From NCBI GenBank assembly GCA_034509425.1, contig JAVTVJ010000130.1, positions 2,597,501-2,661,500 on the forward strand: a DNA stretch of 64,000 nt, in the 5' to 3' direction. The stretch's first letter is position 1. The number at the start of each line of letters is the position of its first letter. The stretch comes from Eopsaltria australis (Eukaryota; Chordata; Aves; Passeriformes; Petroicidae). Below are positions 21,101 through 35,500 of this stretch, in pieces. A program made the position numbers and the translations under genes. Below the pieces are notes generated by a model. The model made no database searches, was not told the origin of the DNA, and saw only the letters and a program-made list of their open reading frames with translations.

Positions 21101-24100
21101 TTGCTCTGTCCACAGCAGTCAGCAAAGAACACTGCAGTGAAACCCCCAAAGCTGGCAAAAATTGTTTGGGAGCTGCAAATTGCCAGTTTTAATACTGTTG
21201 AAGCAGAGCAGATGATTAAAATTACAGCACTGCTGTACTGCAAATTATGCACAAACATCCTATTAAGGACCACCAAAACCTATTATTTGCTGATTTCTCT
21301 TTCCTGGATTAAAGCCAGTCAATGTGAGGGATGCTGTTCAATGCTGTTGTGAGGAAACTTCAAGGTAAAACTACAACTTTCACTCCCAAACCTCAGGGCA
21401 GTTCTCAAAGCCTTCAACATAAAAATCCAATTGAACACTTGCACTTCTCCTCTGCAGAAGAAAAAAGGTCATGTATTGCCCAAGTTACAGCATGGAATTG
21501 GTCCAACTGGGACCAATTTATCCAGAAATTTAAATAATCACTTAGCTATTCTCTTACACTGCTGCATATTTCCTTCTCTGCCATCAGCCATACATGGAAA
21601 TTACTAAACAGGGGAGCACTGACAAGAGAAATAAAGAACAAAGCTAAATATTCCTTCTCACTAAAACAGAATTCAAAATAACTGAATGTGAAAGCCACAA
21701 TCTGAAGCAGCTCCTCACCCAAACAGCCATGAAAGAGCTGCTCAAGCTGCACTAACCCATCAGAGATGCTCTCTGTGTTACCCCACATTTAATTTACACA
21801 CAAAAGCCTCTTCTCCTGATGCACATGAAATAAGCTCTCATTACTTCTGGGATTTTTCTGTTGCTTTTGAATGCTTCAGTAACTTCACTTCAGTAAAGTT
21901 TTGTATCAAATGGAAAGACAACACTTTGTATGAGCAGCAACAGGTGGGAGCCACCTGTCCCACTGTGGGGCTCTGCTGCAGTGCTGAACCAGTTTCTTTT
22001 TATGCTTATTAGGATGCTGACAAAACAAAAAAAATTGCCAGTTTCTTGAGATATGTAGGAAATAAAAACTAATTTTAAGGTTACAGGATTCAAACAGTTC
22101 CTCTGTTATGGTAATCAAAGGTACTTTCTTCCCCTCCCATTACACATACACCTGATCTGGCCCTTATTTAAATAAATTAGCTGTCTTTCCCAGTTCAATT
22201 CCTTAGCAGATTGCTGTCACTATAATATTCCAATATTTTGGACTTTCTAAGAGCATTTCTGGAGTGACAGAGGCTAAATCAAATGTGTCAGTTTAGTAGG
22301 ATTAGGAACCAGGAGATGCTGTGAACCATTACCACCATCAGGGTCAGTAGGAGACAGGAGTGTTCACCCACTGGCTTACTTGCCTATTAATCCATTTTCA
22401 GTTTCAAAGGCAAATTTGATGCGCTCTACTTGTAATGGGTCTTCAATAACCTGTTAGGAAGGAAAGATACCAACTCAGGTAAGTTGTGTGTGATGCTGTA
22501 TCTATTCTGTGGAATGGTTTTAATCATCCCAACATGCAAAACAGGACTCTGAAATTTCATGTGGCACTGGTTTATCAAGACAGAAATTTAGGAAGTAATG
22601 AAACTTCAAACTGAAGGATTAGAATATGTGTAGATGTTTAAATGACCAATGCAGTCCTGACTTCTTTTGTTATTCATCAATACAAAATCTATCCTGTACA
22701 AGTCTTTGCCCTTCACCTACCAGGATCTCATGGAGTAACTGGAATATGTTTTTCAGTTCATGAGGAGGAGCAGTTTCCAGTTGAGTCTGTGTGTAAGAAA
22801 CAAAGTTACTCACATAGCAAAATACACTGATGAAGCAAAGAATTTCAAGACAGATTTACAGACTTTTGAAAATTTGTTAATTTAAACAGTAAAAGGTTAA
22901 GAAAACCTAAACCCCAACACCCCCCCCCCCCCCAGATCCAACAAACCGTACTGATCATTCTGCTGTGCTGTTATAAGGCACAAGACACAGGATGACCAAG
23001 GCCTGTGGGAAACACTCACGGGAAAGGGTTGTGGGAAGGGTTGTGCTGGTTTTGTGTGTACCTTGATGAAGTGCAGCACAGTGAAGGAGAAGTGCTCGTT
23101 GCAGAAGCAGCAGTACACCACCATCTCAATGAGCACCGACAGCGAGCCCGTGAGCTCCCGCAGCGCGTGCATCACCTGTGGGCACAGCACACCCTTCACA
23201 CACAGCATACAGCTTGTTTGCTTCCTGAAAACAGCTCTGTAACACAATGTCTGTCCTACCCAGGAAGGATGCAGCTCTTTTCCCCAGTACCTGCATGGCC
23301 CAGGAGGCTGAGCCCCCTGCCCTCACAGCGCTCCTTCAGCTCCTGATACCCACCTCCAATGGGGTGGTCAAGCATCATCCATTAAGTCAGAACAAGTTAG
23401 CACCTGCATTTGACATGGTAAAAAGCTGCACAGGCCTTTGCAATAAAACCAGACTGTGCATAAAACCAGACCTCAAAGCTTAGGGATATGCTAGAATATG
23501 AAGAGGTCAAGAAACTAAAGGTGCCTTCTTGTTTAGGCTCAAAATAGCCACTGCTTTTGGATATTCAGTGTTTTTGATGGAAGGAGATGTCAAAGGAATA
23601 CATGAGACTAGCTTTTAGGTTCAAGCAGGGCACAATGTAGAGCAGATACCTCCATTAAGTAGGGTTTTCCCTCAGACAGGAATAACAAGGCTTCCACTTC
23701 TTCATGGAGCGCCAGCAGCGGCCCTGACGCGGTGATGCTGAGAGGTGGACGCTGCTTAAAGAGACCAGGAGCTATAACAGCAAATGCAAAAACAATCCAC
23801 TCATAGATTAGTTTGTTCTAACACACCTTGAAGACACTGCTGCTCATCTGGCACCATGAAATCCCTCATGACACTCATCTCAACTAGTTTATAGCTTGTG
23901 TGCTACCACTCCAAGTAACAAATCTCTTGCTGAAGTGTCACTTTAGTAACAACAAAAAAATGAACTGGAGGAAGCTCAAATGTATAGTTTTACTCTCAAT
24001 CACTGTTGCACATTCATCATATCCAGAATATTAATAATTCTCTTGTTACCTTCTGATTTTAGACTGCTTTCAACCCTAGACAACCCTTTTAAAAGACAAC

Positions 24101-27100
24101 ATCAAATTCCTCCTTCAGGAAACTGAAGATTTTAACTTATTCCCTTTTTATCTGGATATTTCTGCCTCTTGTAACAAATATCTAGGAGAGTGTTAAATTG
24201 TTTGTTATTCAGTAGCTTAGTTTAAGTACTCCCCTTTAGATTAGCAAAAGGCAGCATAAGGCTCAACAAAATACAGCCTGTGAGTTTGTTCAGCCAACAA
24301 CACAGTTTGATTCACTCTCATCAGGAAAGACCTTTTAGGCACATGGGGAAGAAGGCACAAAATTGTTATTATGATTTCCATCCCCCCAAAATACTGTTTG
24401 CCACAGCCTCTCAATATATTTACAGCAAAATCAGAAGCAATCAAACATGCATTAACCATTTCTGCCTGAAATTCAAAATTACTGTATTCTCCTCACTAAT
24501 ATTTAGTTACTCCCAGACAATGTAACTGAAATTCCAAGTCACCAAAAGACAAAAACACAATTCTTACCAACATTTCTTTGTGAGGAGACGTCAGAGTGCA
24601 AGACAAGTAGTGCTACAGTGTTGTGAAGATACCCAAACTCACGTGCCTGTGCTGAACTCCACCTGCGGTTCTGCTTGAGACAAAGACACATCTAATTAAC
24701 TTTGGTTTATTTAATCAACTTTATTAAGCCAAAATAATATTCTTACAATTCACCACCATGGCCTAATACTTTGGAGTGGGTAAAAGTTTTGTTATTATCA
24801 AAACCATCACAGTCATTTATGCCAAAACTGTTTTTTTCATGCTAACTACATAGGTGGGCTCACACTTGCATGAGGTTTATGGAATAATTGAAGGATTTGT
24901 TTATTCTACCACATGAGAAGTATTTATTCATAATTTAAACATCATAAAAGCTGTGGGGATGGACAAAGTACAGCCCAACAGAACTGTACCTGATTGCTCT
25001 GCCTGTTGGGGCCAAGGAGGAAGTTGACCATGTGCCTCAGGGCAGAGTGTCTGAGGAGAAGACTGCTAGCCCTTATTCCCTGCTGTGGAAACAAAACCAG
25101 CGAGTTAATTTCCTGTGTGAGTGAAGAATTAGTGCTCAAGAGAACAAAAGTAAAATGCACAGGCTAAAACCTGCATTTTCCACACCAAAACCCCCATAAT
25201 ATCCCAACACAGATCAATAAGGTAAAGAGCTCACATTCTACACAGTACATTACATAAACCAGAGCAGAATCAGCAGATGCACAACAAATGTCTTACAAGA
25301 AAAAAAAAAAGGCAAAAAGAATAGAGAAACAGAAATAATACAGTTCAGTCAGTTATTCTGGTCCCTATGGAATAAAAATCCTGAAGGCTGGATTTTTTAA
25401 TATATATGCTTTTTTTTTAAAGAACAGCCCCATAAACACTGTCAAAACAGAAAACCAAAATGCAGATTCTGGAAATGACAGTTTTCTCTGGTATAGTTTG
25501 TATATTTTTGTGTGATTTTATCCTAATCCACTATTGAAAGCCACTTACCCAAAACAAAACAAAACAATCCCAATTACTCCTAATAAAAGTTCTGAGTTTC
25601 ACTGTGCTGCTAACCCTTCTACGAATAAGGATCACTAGCTGCTTTATTACTGTCCTTTAAAATTTAAACAGCCATGAGAAAACAATGGTTTCTTACCTTC
25701 TGTACAAAATTATTGAACAGCAAAAAGTACTGAGCACAGTTTTTACAGTTTTCAGGTACATCTTTATCCAGTAGAGCAAGCAGCACCTCCAATAACTGAT
25801 GTAGAGTTTTTAACTGTGAAAAAAATATATTTTGAATGTAAAGAGCTGTCTACTGCTTAAAAACCCAAAGTGTTCCAAATACCTCCTGGGCAGGAAGAGA
25901 TGAGCATTAACCTATTCCAGAAATGAAGAGGATCAGCTCACACAGCTCTGCCCACAAACAGAGCAAGAGCCACCAGGGAGAGCCAAGCAAGGGGATGTTT
26001 GGAGAGGAGGTGGCACTCACTGACCTTCTCCTGATAAAGCAAGGCACTGTCAAGGGTTTTTTCAAGGATAGTGGCCACAGCAACTCGCACCTCCCTCACA
26101 CTGCATTCCAGGAGGAAAGTCCTGGAAGAGAAAAGGTGAAGCTGCAAAGAGAACTGGAATCAACGTGTACACACAGCTGCCATGAGTAAATGTGGTGTTT
26201 AGTATTTATTATTCTAACAGTCCAGATATATTTTGTATTGTACTTCTGTGGGTAAGCTTTAACTTACATTCATGCACTCCTGCTTGACACTAATAAAGCC
26301 TATAATATCTCTATTTATATATTTATTCATTCAAGTAACAAGAAAGCTCTAAAAGCTCTCATAGGATCCTGTTTTTCAAGGCAAATTAAAATCTAACATT
26401 TCCTGTACACTGACACAATTCTTTCAGCATGTCAGATCTCCAATAATTTGTTTTCAAAGCACCTGTTAGCTGATCCTTAGCTTGGCAAGAAAAAAAATAT
26501 CTTTTCAGTTTATCTGTGATCTTTGTCAGGTAAGTATTAAACTTACCCCAAACACTTTCACCATGTTCTCCTTTCCCACCACATATAGGGCTGACCACAA
26601 AACTTAAACACATTCCAAGTCCCTCCATTGAATTCAACACCTGCATCCTCCTTCACGTACACTGCACTATCCAATTTGATTTTCAGAATTCTCAGGAAGA
26701 GAAAATACTAGAAATAAAACTCTAAGTGATTATCTGAAGTGTCTGTTGAAAGAATGTGCACAGACAACTCTTTGGGAATAGATCAGTATAGGTCAGACCA
26801 TGTAATCAGGAAGCTTTATCCCCACATGAGACACAAAACACCTCAGACAGAATTACCAGGACTTACTTCACAAGCTCCCTGCCCTCTGGCCCAACGAAAT
26901 ACTCAACCAACCACTGACAAGCATCAATGCTTTTGGAGAGCAGTGCATCTATGGTGGCAATCCATTCTTCTGTATCAGCCCTTCAACAGAACAGGGACAA
27001 TGGTCAGCAATCCAGGAGGAGAAAATACCCCCCATAACTAAGCCATGTTTTTTGTTTGCCTTACCTGAGTTTCTTCTTGGTTCGGAGATAGGTTTGGAAG

Positions 27101-29513
27101 AGGAATTGGACTGCCAGCTGTAAGCTCACCTTTGCCATGCAGGGATAATAGGGATGCTTTACCTTAGTCTGAAAGAAATATCAAATTTACTCCAGAGCAG
27201 AGGGATGCCTGCAGCACATGTGCTGTCTCTTAATCACATCAACATGTTCTGTGCAAGTTATTTGCTTTGCTTGGAAAAGACAAAGCACAGCATTTTTCTG
27301 TGCTAAGTCAGTCTCCAGTGCTGACTGTGCTACTCAATAAATATGCAAAAACAGGAGCAAGCTTGCTGTAAGGCCAACTAGATCTGTGGATTTCAAAGAT
27401 TTAATAAATGCTGCTTGTTTATGACTCCATTTAAAGAAGCTTAATTAAGAAACTTTTACCAATTAAACTCTATCAACTTTGAGGTAATTAACACCAACTT
27501 TTGGACCTTCCAAATGGAGAGGGATTTCTGTCCCTCTAGAGCTCAGTCTGCATCATTATAAAAGGTATAGTTTATTAAATAAATTTTACTGGGGCAAAAT
27601 GAAGTTTCTCCCAGTACTAGAAAAGGAGGCTGGAGTTTGCTGTGAGACAGATGTTATCATCAGCATCAAAAATTACTGGAGACAAGGAATTGCTTGTCTG
27701 GAAAAGCACAATCATGTCAACTCTTCTCTTGCAGTTTTCCTGGTCTGACCCAAATAGCTTTTGTGGCCCTTTTACCCATGATGCCTGAAGGACATAGTTT
27801 GAACACTCTAAGGTTAAAATCCAGGTACTTACAGCATTCAGGGAAGCTAATGACAGAACAAAACTGAAGTAGTCACTACTGTATACATCTCTGTTCTTCA
27901 TAAATTTCAAGTTTTCATCTCTCACCATCTATAAAAATAAAAGAAGGCAAAAAAAAGAAAAATGTTGTCAAAATACACTTCTCTGATGAAAACTTCATAT
28001 TTTATGTAAATGTGTGGTGATTAAAAACCAGTGTCAAACTTATTCTGTTTCCTTCTGGATCACTACTTCAGCAGAGGGAAAAATACATACAGAAGACTTA
28101 GAAAATTTGATACAGACCCAGTGATTTTCTTTCAAAGATATTACAAAACAACAGATGAGGGACTTAATAATTTGGTCATTAAGGGAGAAAAGGAAGAAAT
28201 TGCAGATAATTCTACTTTTTACGTGTTTTTAATAAAAGTCAAGAGAACACCCCTCAAACCAGAAAGGCTTGCCTAACAAATTTAGATGCAGAGAGCAAGG
28301 AGCCCTGGTGTAATTACAAGCTGCAGCCACAATAAGGTATTTAAATGCCAAGCCCTTCTTTTGTCAAATGAGATTTTGCTGAAAGACTCTCAATAAATTT
28401 GAGCCAAGTTCTGTTCATTGTAATAATACAATCCCAGATACAGGAATGCCCAAAGTGACTGTAAATGCCCTGAAACTGCCCATGTGGAGGGCCAGACACA
28501 GCCTGCAGAGTTGATTCTCCCTGTGTGTGTGATGTAGCATCTCTTCACTGCTCCTCTTCCTACATCCTTGTGAACTCAAGAACTTGAGGATCACTGTAAT
28601 TTGCCATCATCTCCATTACTCCTCAAGTGTACTCCAAATGAAGCACCTTCTCTGCTGTTGTCTCTCCCTGCCTGCAATGCTGAGTGCTGCCAGATCTCAT
28701 GTTTGATTCATCTGCCTGCAGCTTCTTCAAAGCAAAGAATTGATGGGCCAATTTCAGGAGAAGGTGCAGCAAAACTTACAATAAATGTATCACTAAATAG
28801 CTTGTTAGTAACTTTATGTCAGCACCCAAAATTGCTTCTTAGTTCTGCTACAAGGGAATTACTTCAAGGTAACCTTTAAAAGTTACTGTGTTTCTCTCCC
28901 CTAGGCACTCAAATTTTACATGAGAGAATTGAATTGAACTTTCAGGGAGCTGTACCTGATATATCCTCACGGGCATTTTCTCTACAAAGAGGCCCTTTTT
29001 TTCTCCTTTCCGAACCAGCTTAGTCAGGATGGAGAGACGGTCACTGTTGGGCCTGTGGGGTCGAGGTGATGACTGGGGTGAAATTTCTGGTGAAGAGGGA
29101 GCAGACCTGAAATACAAACAAACTGAAGGTGAACAATGAAATCCTACAATGAATCTACAGTTTGGGTATAAAATACCAGCACAGCCAGAGTGATCTTGAG
29201 ACATATTTGATGACAGCCTGAATTTGCTGCAAGAGTAGTAATGAACAAGCAGCTTAAAAACCAACCCCAAACATTTTGCTTTGCTGGACAGGAACTTTTC
29301 AATTCTTAGCTGTGGAGAGAGGTCTAGATATCAAGATGAGAAAAAGCTTTGTGGATACAAGAGGAACTTACAAGGAGAGGTCCTCAGCTTCCTGACGCAC
29401 GACACTGACTCTGCTTTTCTTTGGTAGCACAGGAGAGTTCTGGTCAGACACTCTCTGGTAGAACAGCATGTAGGCATTCCAGTAGCGCCGGCGCACGTCA
29501 GGGTAGGGGTTTG
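18130..29513 (-). CDS. USP24: USP24 C-terminal block (18 exons)
   Basis: Exons: 29372-29513, 28956-29106, 27833-27928, 27065-27168, 26867-26980, 26025-26121, 25697-25813, 24990-25079, 24568-24670, 23650-23771, 23062-23175, 22721-22786, 22384-22450, 20405-20483, 19756-19831, 18919-19005, 18331-18441, 18130-18192. Landmarks are [19 protein letters not shown], a Ser/Pro linker ([16 protein letters not shown]), [35 protein letters not shown] and the acidic end KSDLDDVDP. Exon 22384-22450 ends ATAG|GCAAGT, a GC donor. Using the downstream GT instead would shift the frame, whereas the GC site gives [13 protein letters not shown] across the junction. The penultimate exon is Ser/Glu/Asn-rich and probably disordered. 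Confidence 0.93.
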
Positions 29514-32500
29514 CTGAGGGGGAAAAAAGACACTCCATGAAGGCCCCTGAAGGTTTAGTATCTTTCCCATTCCTGTATGGAAGCAAAACTGGAGGTGCAA
29601 GTGATGTGAACTGCAGCAGTATGGATTTGTCAGTCTGTGTCAGTGATTAGAACTGTCTGAATAATAGAACAGGTGAGTATTGCAAATGTACTTGGAATAA
29701 ATTCCTTTAAGTTTAACAATATGATGCCACACTGTGTTCTATGCAGTCATTCTCACTAGCCTAAAATAAGGGCAGCTTTGTGTTTGGTTGGGGTTTATTT
29801 TTAAACTATTTTAACAAGGTGCTATTTTTCTTTTCAATCCCTGCTGTTAAGTCTGCAAAGTGCTGGACAACAGTGAATATGGTTCAATTCATATTAGGCC
29901 ATACAGAAGCTGTTATGTCCTTCAGTAAAGAGAAGGCTTTAGGGAAAAAATGCTTCAGAAGGATTATTAGTAACTCAAAGTACCTATCATGGTCTAAGCT
30001 CTACTGCTACTGAAATCAGTATGAAATATGAAGTTACTGTAAATCAGTCTGTACTTCTGCTTACATTGATCATAGACTTTAGGTCTATACTCTCCACCAA
30101 AACATTCATATTCCAGGGTTTCATCAGTCAAATCAAATTCTTCAACAACGGTGTCATTAAATTTGTACCACTTTCCTTTTCCACATCCTCTGTGATCAAA
30201 ACAGAACAGAAACAGAAACAAAGTTAGTTGATTGTCTCAGTAAAAAAACAAACCACCCTGAATATCCTAGAAATGACAAGCCTGAACTCACATTTGTTTT
30301 GACAGCAAGAAGAAAATTTAGTTCAATTGATATCAAAGTTGCATTTAAAAAATAACCTTGATTAAAACTATGAGTAACATCACCTGCAACTGTCACAGGA
30401 AGCCCTCAAACTGCAACACAAGGTACATAAGAATTAATGAGAATTTTATGCTAAAATGTCCCATATTTTTGTGTCATTTTCTCATGACAGTTGTTGAGGA
30501 AGGGAAGAGTGTCTCCAGCAGAGCTCTGCATGGCTCCATGCACCTTCCCAGAACAAGAAGTCTTTAGACAGCTCTCAAACCTCCCACATGAACCTTCTTG
30601 CCCCTTACCTCCTGTCCTTGATGAAGGAGTAGTAGTGCCCTGCATGAGCCTGGCCGCTGTGGACAATCACACCCACAAGCTCATAGTTTTCTGTAGGGGC
30701 AACTTTCTTCCTTGGGGAGCCTCCTCCTCCCTGGTCTGTGCTCCTGCCATTTTCCCCCACTTCTGAGGATGAGTCCTGACGAGCCATCCCTGACACAGTG
30801 TAAGGTTCCATGTTCAGCATCCAGGGAAACTGTTTGAAGAGATATTTTGGATTAATCAAGACATTGCAGTGTGTACATGCTGCCTGTAATTTTATGAGAA
30901 TAGTGTTAATACTTCCCACATTGGGAACACCAAAGGAAAACAAGGAACTTCAACTTCTTATGCTTATTACACAGAAGTTAAATAATAAAATATCTTTAAG
31001 GTTTTTTTGCCTTGCTTTCTGAAAGTATCCTGACAATATCGCAAACAAGGAAAGCTCTAAGGAAAACCACTTATTTTCTGTAGCACTAACATATTTTAAG
31101 TGTACCACATACTCAAAATCCCTGCACCAAAACATGAGGAAGAGAAGGAAAAATGAATGGGAAGAATGAGAGTCCACTACACAAAGTAGTTGGGGAAGGC
31201 ACCATAAAGAAATGTTTTCTTACCCTTATTTGTTCATCATATTTAATAGAACGACCACTCTCCCAGTCAAAGCCAAATCTCATCAGGTGAATCACCAGCA
31301 GGCTTGGCAAGACCTTAATGCAGGTGCGCTTCACTGTAGTTCTCTTGAAAAGAAACAAGAACATCACCTCTATCTGATACCCCAGGCAATCTGCAGCATC
31401 CTCACAAAGATTCACAATGCAAATCCAGCCATGGGAAGCAGGGTGTCCATAGATGACTGGGATACAGCTCAATACATCACACAATACTTTATCATCCTGC
31501 CACCCCTCTAAATTTTGAGTTTACAACATGAGTTACAGGCACTGAACCTTTTGTCTTCAAGGCAGCAAGAGTGAGCAGAATCTAAGCTTGGCTTCCTCAA
31601 ACTGCACATGAATCTTTCACAAAAATTAAGGATCAATACCTTTTCTTTGCACTTTTCACAGTAGTATGCATTGCTTCCTTCCAGAACCTCTCCTCTGACA
31701 AACTGATCCAGTGATATTTCCAGGCTTTGACATGAAGTCACACCAAGGTTGAGAGCCATGAAGGCTTCCTCACGCTCATACCTAAATTCAAGAGGAAAAA
31801 CAGAGCAGAACTTACTCAATTTGCAGGAACAAGAATATGCTTAGGAAAGAATATTCCATTTACCCCACAACTATTACAGCTGTGATGCTCACAGGGGCAT
31901 TTGTCTATTTTCCAGTCCTACTTTGACCTATGTATTTAAATTGTTTTGGGAGCGCATAACTTGGTAACTGATGCACTAAATGTGACATTACCTGTGAGGA
32001 CAGTCCTTGCAGATCTTCTGATCAGAGAAGATGCCTTGAAAAGTATTCTTAAAGATTTGGTCTCTTCCTATTTTCTGTTGGAGATGTAAAGTTAGACATC
32101 AGTTGGATATACTGCAGGGTGGAAGACCAAGAAATCAGTAGGAATTTTTAAACTCCTGAATACTGTGCAGATTATAAAATTAGCCAAATGGCTCTCTGCC
32201 TTCTTTTCTAAAGATCAAAGCAAAAAGAGAAAAAAGCTACCAAGGATATGCATAAGAATCAGAAAAGAAATTGCTGAGGTTTTTACCTTGAGGTACTCAT
32301 CCATTTGATCTATAAGACTGGTGAAAAACTCATAAGCATCCTGTTGCTCTCTAACATAAAGTTCCTTATTCCACATCTTGAAAATCTATATAAAATATAA
32401 ATACATGTAAAAAGGTGGTTGTTTCATATGTATATCACTAAGAAAAGTAATTTTTAATATAAATTTGCTATTTGAACATGTTTTGATTTTTTAATTAGAA

Positions 32501-35500
32501 CTTATTTTATAAATTCTGCAATGAGAAAAGGCTGAATAAATGATTACTTTTTAAGTAGAAAAGCTATAAATTCTAAACAAAAAGATGCAATACCTTCCAA
32601 AAGTTCTCAGGTACGTAATACTGCAGCTTGCTTTCCATCAAATGACCAAATAGAGATTGTACTTGATAGAACACATTGTCATCAGGATTGTCTGTATCAT
32701 CATCAATGGAAAGCAAGGCCTGGAAGGAAACAAATAACCTTATTAAACTGGTTTTTGGTTAAATCATTACTGTAAGCTGTCATGGCACACAGCACTACAA
32801 CTTTAAATTTTTATCTTTACTGTGCATATTTATACATACTCAGTTGACTTTTTTTTTCAAACAGTTTATTTACAAATGGTGCTAAGAAGAAGTAGTTGAA
32901 GTGAAAGTAATTCCAAAAAGAGGACTTTATTGGATGCTGGACTAATTACCTCTGGGAGACCAGGCTGCATATACAGCTGCTGGAAAACAGCATTCATGTA
33001 ACAAGTAGCACCACCATTCTTCAGCCCCACAAATCCAGAAATTGAGCGACTGTCCACTGGTGGAAGATACTAGAATGACAAATACATTTTTTGTTCCAGT
33101 AACTTATAAAAAACATGAGACTCCTGACAGCATTCTACAGCTTTTATAATCACCTTTATATTGTGGAATTACAGAATGGCTTGAGTTGGAAGGGACATTA
33201 ATCCAGTTCTACCCCCTGCCATGGGCAGGGACACCTTCCACTATCCCAGGGTGCTCCAAGCCCCTTCCAACCTGGCCTTGGACACTTCCAGGGATGGGGC
33301 AACCACAGCTTCTCTGGCTTCCCCACCCTCACAGGGAAGAGTTTCTTCCTAATACATAACCTAAACCTACTCTTTTTCAGTTTGAAACCAGTTCTCCTTG
33401 TACATGAACTGTTAAGAACAATTTAATGAGAACGAGGAATATAAATTCTGAAACACTGCAAGAGTGCTGTATGTGGTCATTTAAATACTTAAAACATTGC
33501 ACAAACCTGTTGAAAATGGCCTAAAATGTAATCATAAATAAAAACTGTGATATTTAAGAAATACTTTTCCTACTCAGATAATAACAGATGAAGACACACT
33601 GGAGTGTCTGCTTCTGAGGAAGATCAAATGGATCTGCATTTACCCTTAAATGTTTTGTGTCATTTTAAATTGAAGAAAATGGAAATTTCATTAATGAAGC
33701 AATAAAGCAAACCACGCACAGCACTCCAAACCATCCTAACACAAATAAAAAAAGGCTTCCTGCTTACATCAAACTCCTTGGTGAGTGCAGGGTCACACTG
33801 GTGGTGCATAGAAAGCAGCTCCTTGGTAATAAGCTGGAGATTGGAGGGTGAGCTATCAGCCAGCATTACCAGCACTTCATAAGCAGCTAATCTGCTGTCT
33901 GCTGTACTGCACCTGGAAAGAAAACCACATCTGAGATCTACTGCCTGGATGACTCAATTATTTCTAATTCCAGAAAGCTGTATTACTCAGAACAAGCAAC
34001 AATTAATGTTCTAAAGAACACTTTAAGTGACAAAACACTCCTGAGGGACTGCAGAGTGCTATTTTTTTTCTCTCCTGGGGTAGGAGAATGGGGAAGAATC
34101 CAATGAGAAGAGTGGCATGAGGAGCACCACTTTAAACAAGCCTCCTTTACTGATATGGATACACTTGCTAACATCGAGCAGCAAGGAAAAGGAGGTGCCC
34201 TAAAAGAAGACACAGAATTGGTTGCATGCCTGAGGACAAACACAGATACTCTCCATGATGTAAAACTGATGAAGGCAAAATGACTAATTTACAGGGAGGG
34301 AAAGAGCTAGGCCAGACAATATCCTTGCTACGAGAGATGAGCTTAGAGCTGAACTAGACCAGTACCAAACACTCCCACTCAGATCTTTTTAGTGATCATT
34401 CACAGCAGCCCTTTCTTCTGAAGGCCAAAGAAAAGGCTTTATTTACTTTAGGCAAACAAAAGAGCATGCTTGGGATGAACTGCAATGGAGCAAAACACTA
34501 AGGCATATGAAGTCCCACTCATTTCAGGGTTTTAAATGCTGCACTGGAACCTTCTCTTGGATTTGTGGAAAGGCAGTGAGGATATGCCTGATCCAACACC
34601 AACTACTCAGTGCAACACAAACAATCCAGCTGCATTAGCTCAGAACTCCACATGAGCTAATTTACACCCACCCCTTCAGATATTGTATGGCCATAACAGT
34701 GCGACAGGAAGGAGAAAGCCCACTCTTTTTTCTCCAGTTAATCTATTCTGAGCTGTATGAGCTTTCTCAGGTGCAAGGAGACTTGCTTTGTGTTAGTTTT
34801 TTTACACAATGGGTAATGAGAAAGGAAAAAGAAAGTAGTGGAACTTCCGAGATTCTCTTTTACAAGGAGCTTGGGAAGTTAATTTCCTGCTCATGTTCCA
34901 ATTTAACCAACTTCCCAAGCAGTAATGAGCTAAAGGAATATTCTTTGGACTCATGAAAACAGCACTCAGCTTTGCCTGAAGTTTATCATTGATCTAACAA
35001 TGCACAGATTTTGAAGTAGAGAAACAAAAGGATATTGGGCCACACAAAAACTTACAAATGGGCATTTCTGTAGGAAGACTGGAGGAATGCTCCACCATTG
35101 GTATTAAATCCTACTGTCTGTAGGATTTAGCACTGACATTTGTATTCATGACATTCAAGACAAAACCCAACATAAAAAAAGAGTTTTTACTTTGGATGGA
35201 AGTCTTGCTGACTGATTGCAGCACTGCCTGCTGGGGAATGGCTGTTCAGAATAATCCTGGATGCTCGGAACAGGAAATCATCCAACAATGGCTTAATCAA
35301 AGATGAACCTGAAACACAGCAATCCACATCTATTGTTAAATACTTACATTATCACTGCAAATGCCAAAAGGTGTTCCATAATAACAAAATCACTCCATAG
35401 CACCACACCAACAAACATGTTTTATCAAATACCAAAGGTACTGCCAAAATCAGTCCTTATAGCTCTGTATCACTTCTGACATCTTCACATGTGCTGTCTA

